Part shown: positions 35,113 through 35,957 of the stretch, in pieces | How the letters are laid out: every line of letters starts with the position of its first letter | Position numbering within the stretch: the first letter of the stretch is position 1 | Source: Cyclobacteriaceae bacterium | GTDB lineage: Bacteria > Bacteroidota > Bacteroidia > Cytophagales > Cyclobacteriaceae | NCBI GenBank assembly: GCA_028278585.1 | Contig: JANQEC010000412.1 | Location: forward strand, 1 to 35,957 | DNA length: 35,957 bases | Direction: 5' to 3' | Notes under the pieces: model-generated | The model's database searches: none | Told to the model about the DNA's origin: nothing | The model's input: only the letters and a program-made list of their open reading frames with translations | Translations under genes and position numbers: made by a program

Positions 35113-35667
35113 ATGTTCCGATTTAAAGTTTTGAAGTTTTTTTCGATTTCATTGACCTTGATTCTTTCTGCATGTGGAAACATGAAGCCAAATGTGATTG
35201 AAGTAGCTTCTTATCCTGAAGTTGACCAGCTATTAACCAACCAAATTTCACTCTTGGATGGTAATGACTTGAACAAAGAAGTATGGCTAGATGGTAAAAC
35301 AGAATCCAAACAATTGCAAATGGATTCGGCAGGCTGGAATGATGAGCTTTCGTTTCTTAAGGAGATCAATCCAAATCAGACGGAGTATGTTGGGGCTTTT
35401 GAGGAAAGTGAAACCGGAAATTCGCTTGTACTTAAACTCCAGGAAGGTGAAAAGGGAAGCCTAACGTATTTTTCCAGAACATCAGACGATGCTCTTCTTT
35501 CAATTACAGCTACAATCCATGAAGACAAGGATGTATATATCCACCACAAAGAAGTTGAGGTTAACCTTGTGAATGGTAAGATCATAGATTATCAAATCAT
35601 TGGTTACCAGAAAATCTTACTAAAAGACACGATAAGGTTTAGAATCAAAGGATCTATCGTGAACTAA
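35113..35667 (+). CDS. Predicted lipoprotein, function unknown
   Basis: I do not recognise a family. The 184-residue protein has a type II signal peptide with lipobox LSAC (Cys21), then an acidic, beta-rich domain with alternating strands (SLVLKLQEGEKGSLTYFSR, DVYIHHKEVEVNLVNGKIIDYQIIGYQ). It starts 5 bases after gpmI, so it is probably on the gpmI transcript. Its stop lies one base from the convergent ribH stop. An envelope location is fairly certain; a role is not. Confidence 0.78.
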   Translation: MFRFKVLKFFSISLTLILSACGNMKPNVIEVASYPEVDQLLTNQISLLDGNDLNKEVWLDGKTESKQLQMDSAGWNDELSFLKEINPNQTEYVGAFEESETGNSLVLKLQEGEKGSLTYFSRTSDDALLSITATIHEDKDVYIHHKEVEVNLVNGKIIDYQIIGYQKILLKDTIRFRIKGSIVN

Positions 35668-35668
35668 A

Positions 35669-35872
35669 TCAGTGTTTCACTGCTAACATGGCAAGTGCCG
35701 TAGCTGCTGCTTCGTCTCCTTTGTTTCCATGTTTTCCTCCAGCTCGATCCAATGCTTGTTTAAGGGTATTGGTGGTAAGCACCCCAAAGATCACCGGTTT
35801 ATCGTACTTCAAGCCTACATTGGTTATCCCGTTTGCAACCGCTTCACAAATGAAATCAAAATGCTTCGTCTC
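35669..35872 (-). CDS. ribH: 6,7-dimethyl-8-ribityllumazine synthase, C-terminal part only (frame broken)
   Basis: RibH makes the riboflavin precursor 6,7-dimethyl-8-ribityllumazine. The last 66 to 68 residues are clear: (E)[20 protein letters not shown] with the catalytic-region His, [44 protein letters not shown]. Before this, in the same frame, the bases 35862-35957 duplicate 35708-35803 out of frame and give a non-RibH peptide, with a TGA at 35945-35947. The usual N-terminal half is missing. So the gene is either truncated by a misassembled contig end or disrupted by a 154-base duplication. The coordinates stop at the junction; the frame stays open to a TTG at 35941 but that part is not RibH. 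Confidence 0.85.
   Translation of the reverse strand, partial: ETKHFDFICEAVANGITNVGLKYDKPVIFGVLTTNTLKQALDRAGGKHGNKGDEAAATALAMLAVKH
35708..35803. repeat. Direct repeat copy 1 (96 bases, genuine ribH 3' region)
   Basis: This 96-base stretch encodes the RibH C-terminal region from DKPVIFG to KGDEA in frame. It is repeated without a mismatch at 35862-35957, an offset of 154 bases. Since 154 is not a multiple of three, the second copy is out of frame. Confidence 0.95.
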
Positions 35873-35957
35873 CTTTGTTTCCATGTTTTCCTCCAGCTCG
35901 ATCCAATGCTTGTTTAAGGGTATTGGTGGTAAGCACCCCAAAGATCACCGGTTTATC
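35862..35957. repeat. Direct repeat copy 2, ending exactly at the window edge
   Basis: Identical to 35708-35803 over all 96 bases and stopping at the last base of the window. The junction lies at a short similarity: GGAGACGAAGCA occurs in copy 1 as GDEA and is expected in ribH at GETKH. A repeat that ends at a contig end is typical of an assembly error, though a real duplication cannot be excluded from here. Confidence 0.93.

Overview
The window looks like a chromosomal segment of a marine-type Bacteroidota, most probably order Cytophagales. The evidence is the gene content (OmpA proteins with CarboxypepD_reg and PD40 domains, a DUF4783-like protein next to nadC, an M23 peptidase with the GPHLCFRFWKNG signature, a YcxB-like protein), the near absence of Shine-Dalgarno sequences, A+T-rich intergenic DNA, and several good matches to the Bacteroidota -7 promoter element TAnnTTTG. 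I saw no rRNA, tRNA, CRISPR array, insertion sequence or phage gene. No gap between genes exceeds 300 bases; the longest is 28105-28376.

Layout. (1) 2-9000, plus strand: the 3' part of a gene for a very large unrecognised protein, then a tight cluster of M20 dipeptidase, DsbD and an M23 peptidase. (2) 9000-16500, plus strand: two OmpA-type envelope proteins ending at a clear terminator, an ALDH3-type aldehyde dehydrogenase, a small lipoprotein and a large AsmA-like protein. (3) 16600-23360, minus strand: the rod-shape operon mreB-mreC-mreD-mrdA(PBP2)-rodA, preceded by a TAXI solute-binding lipoprotein with an added membrane helix and coiled coil. (4) 23514-27125: a CASTOR/POLLUX-type RCK ion channel, a tiny convergent gene, and glutamate dehydrogenase. 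(5) 27122-28104, minus strand: a methyltransferase and Hsp20, with a sigma-54-like promoter in front of Hsp20. (6) 28377-33504: a small predicted outer-membrane protein, then a minus-strand run of DUF4783-like protein, nadC, YcxB-like protein, recX, DinB-like protein, a membrane-anchored ATP-grasp protein and a LysE-family exporter. (7) 33605-35957: gpmI, a lipoprotein, and the 3' end of ribH, broken by a 96-base direct repeat that ends exactly at the window edge.

Much of the window concerns the cell envelope: disulfide reduction in the periplasm (DsbD), peptidoglycan cleavage (M23), peptidoglycan synthesis and shape (Mre/PBP2/RodA), anchoring to peptidoglycan (OmpA domains) and lipid or outer-membrane homeostasis (AsmA). 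The rest is central metabolism (GdhA, GpmI, NadC, RibH). I found no defence system or other clearly new multi-gene system. The best leads are the TAXI-TM-coiled-coil protein divergent from an RCK channel, the PBP2 with KTS instead of KTG, the sigma-54-like Hsp20 promoter, the gdhA terminator inside a convergent gene, and the ribH repeat, which is probably an assembly artefact.
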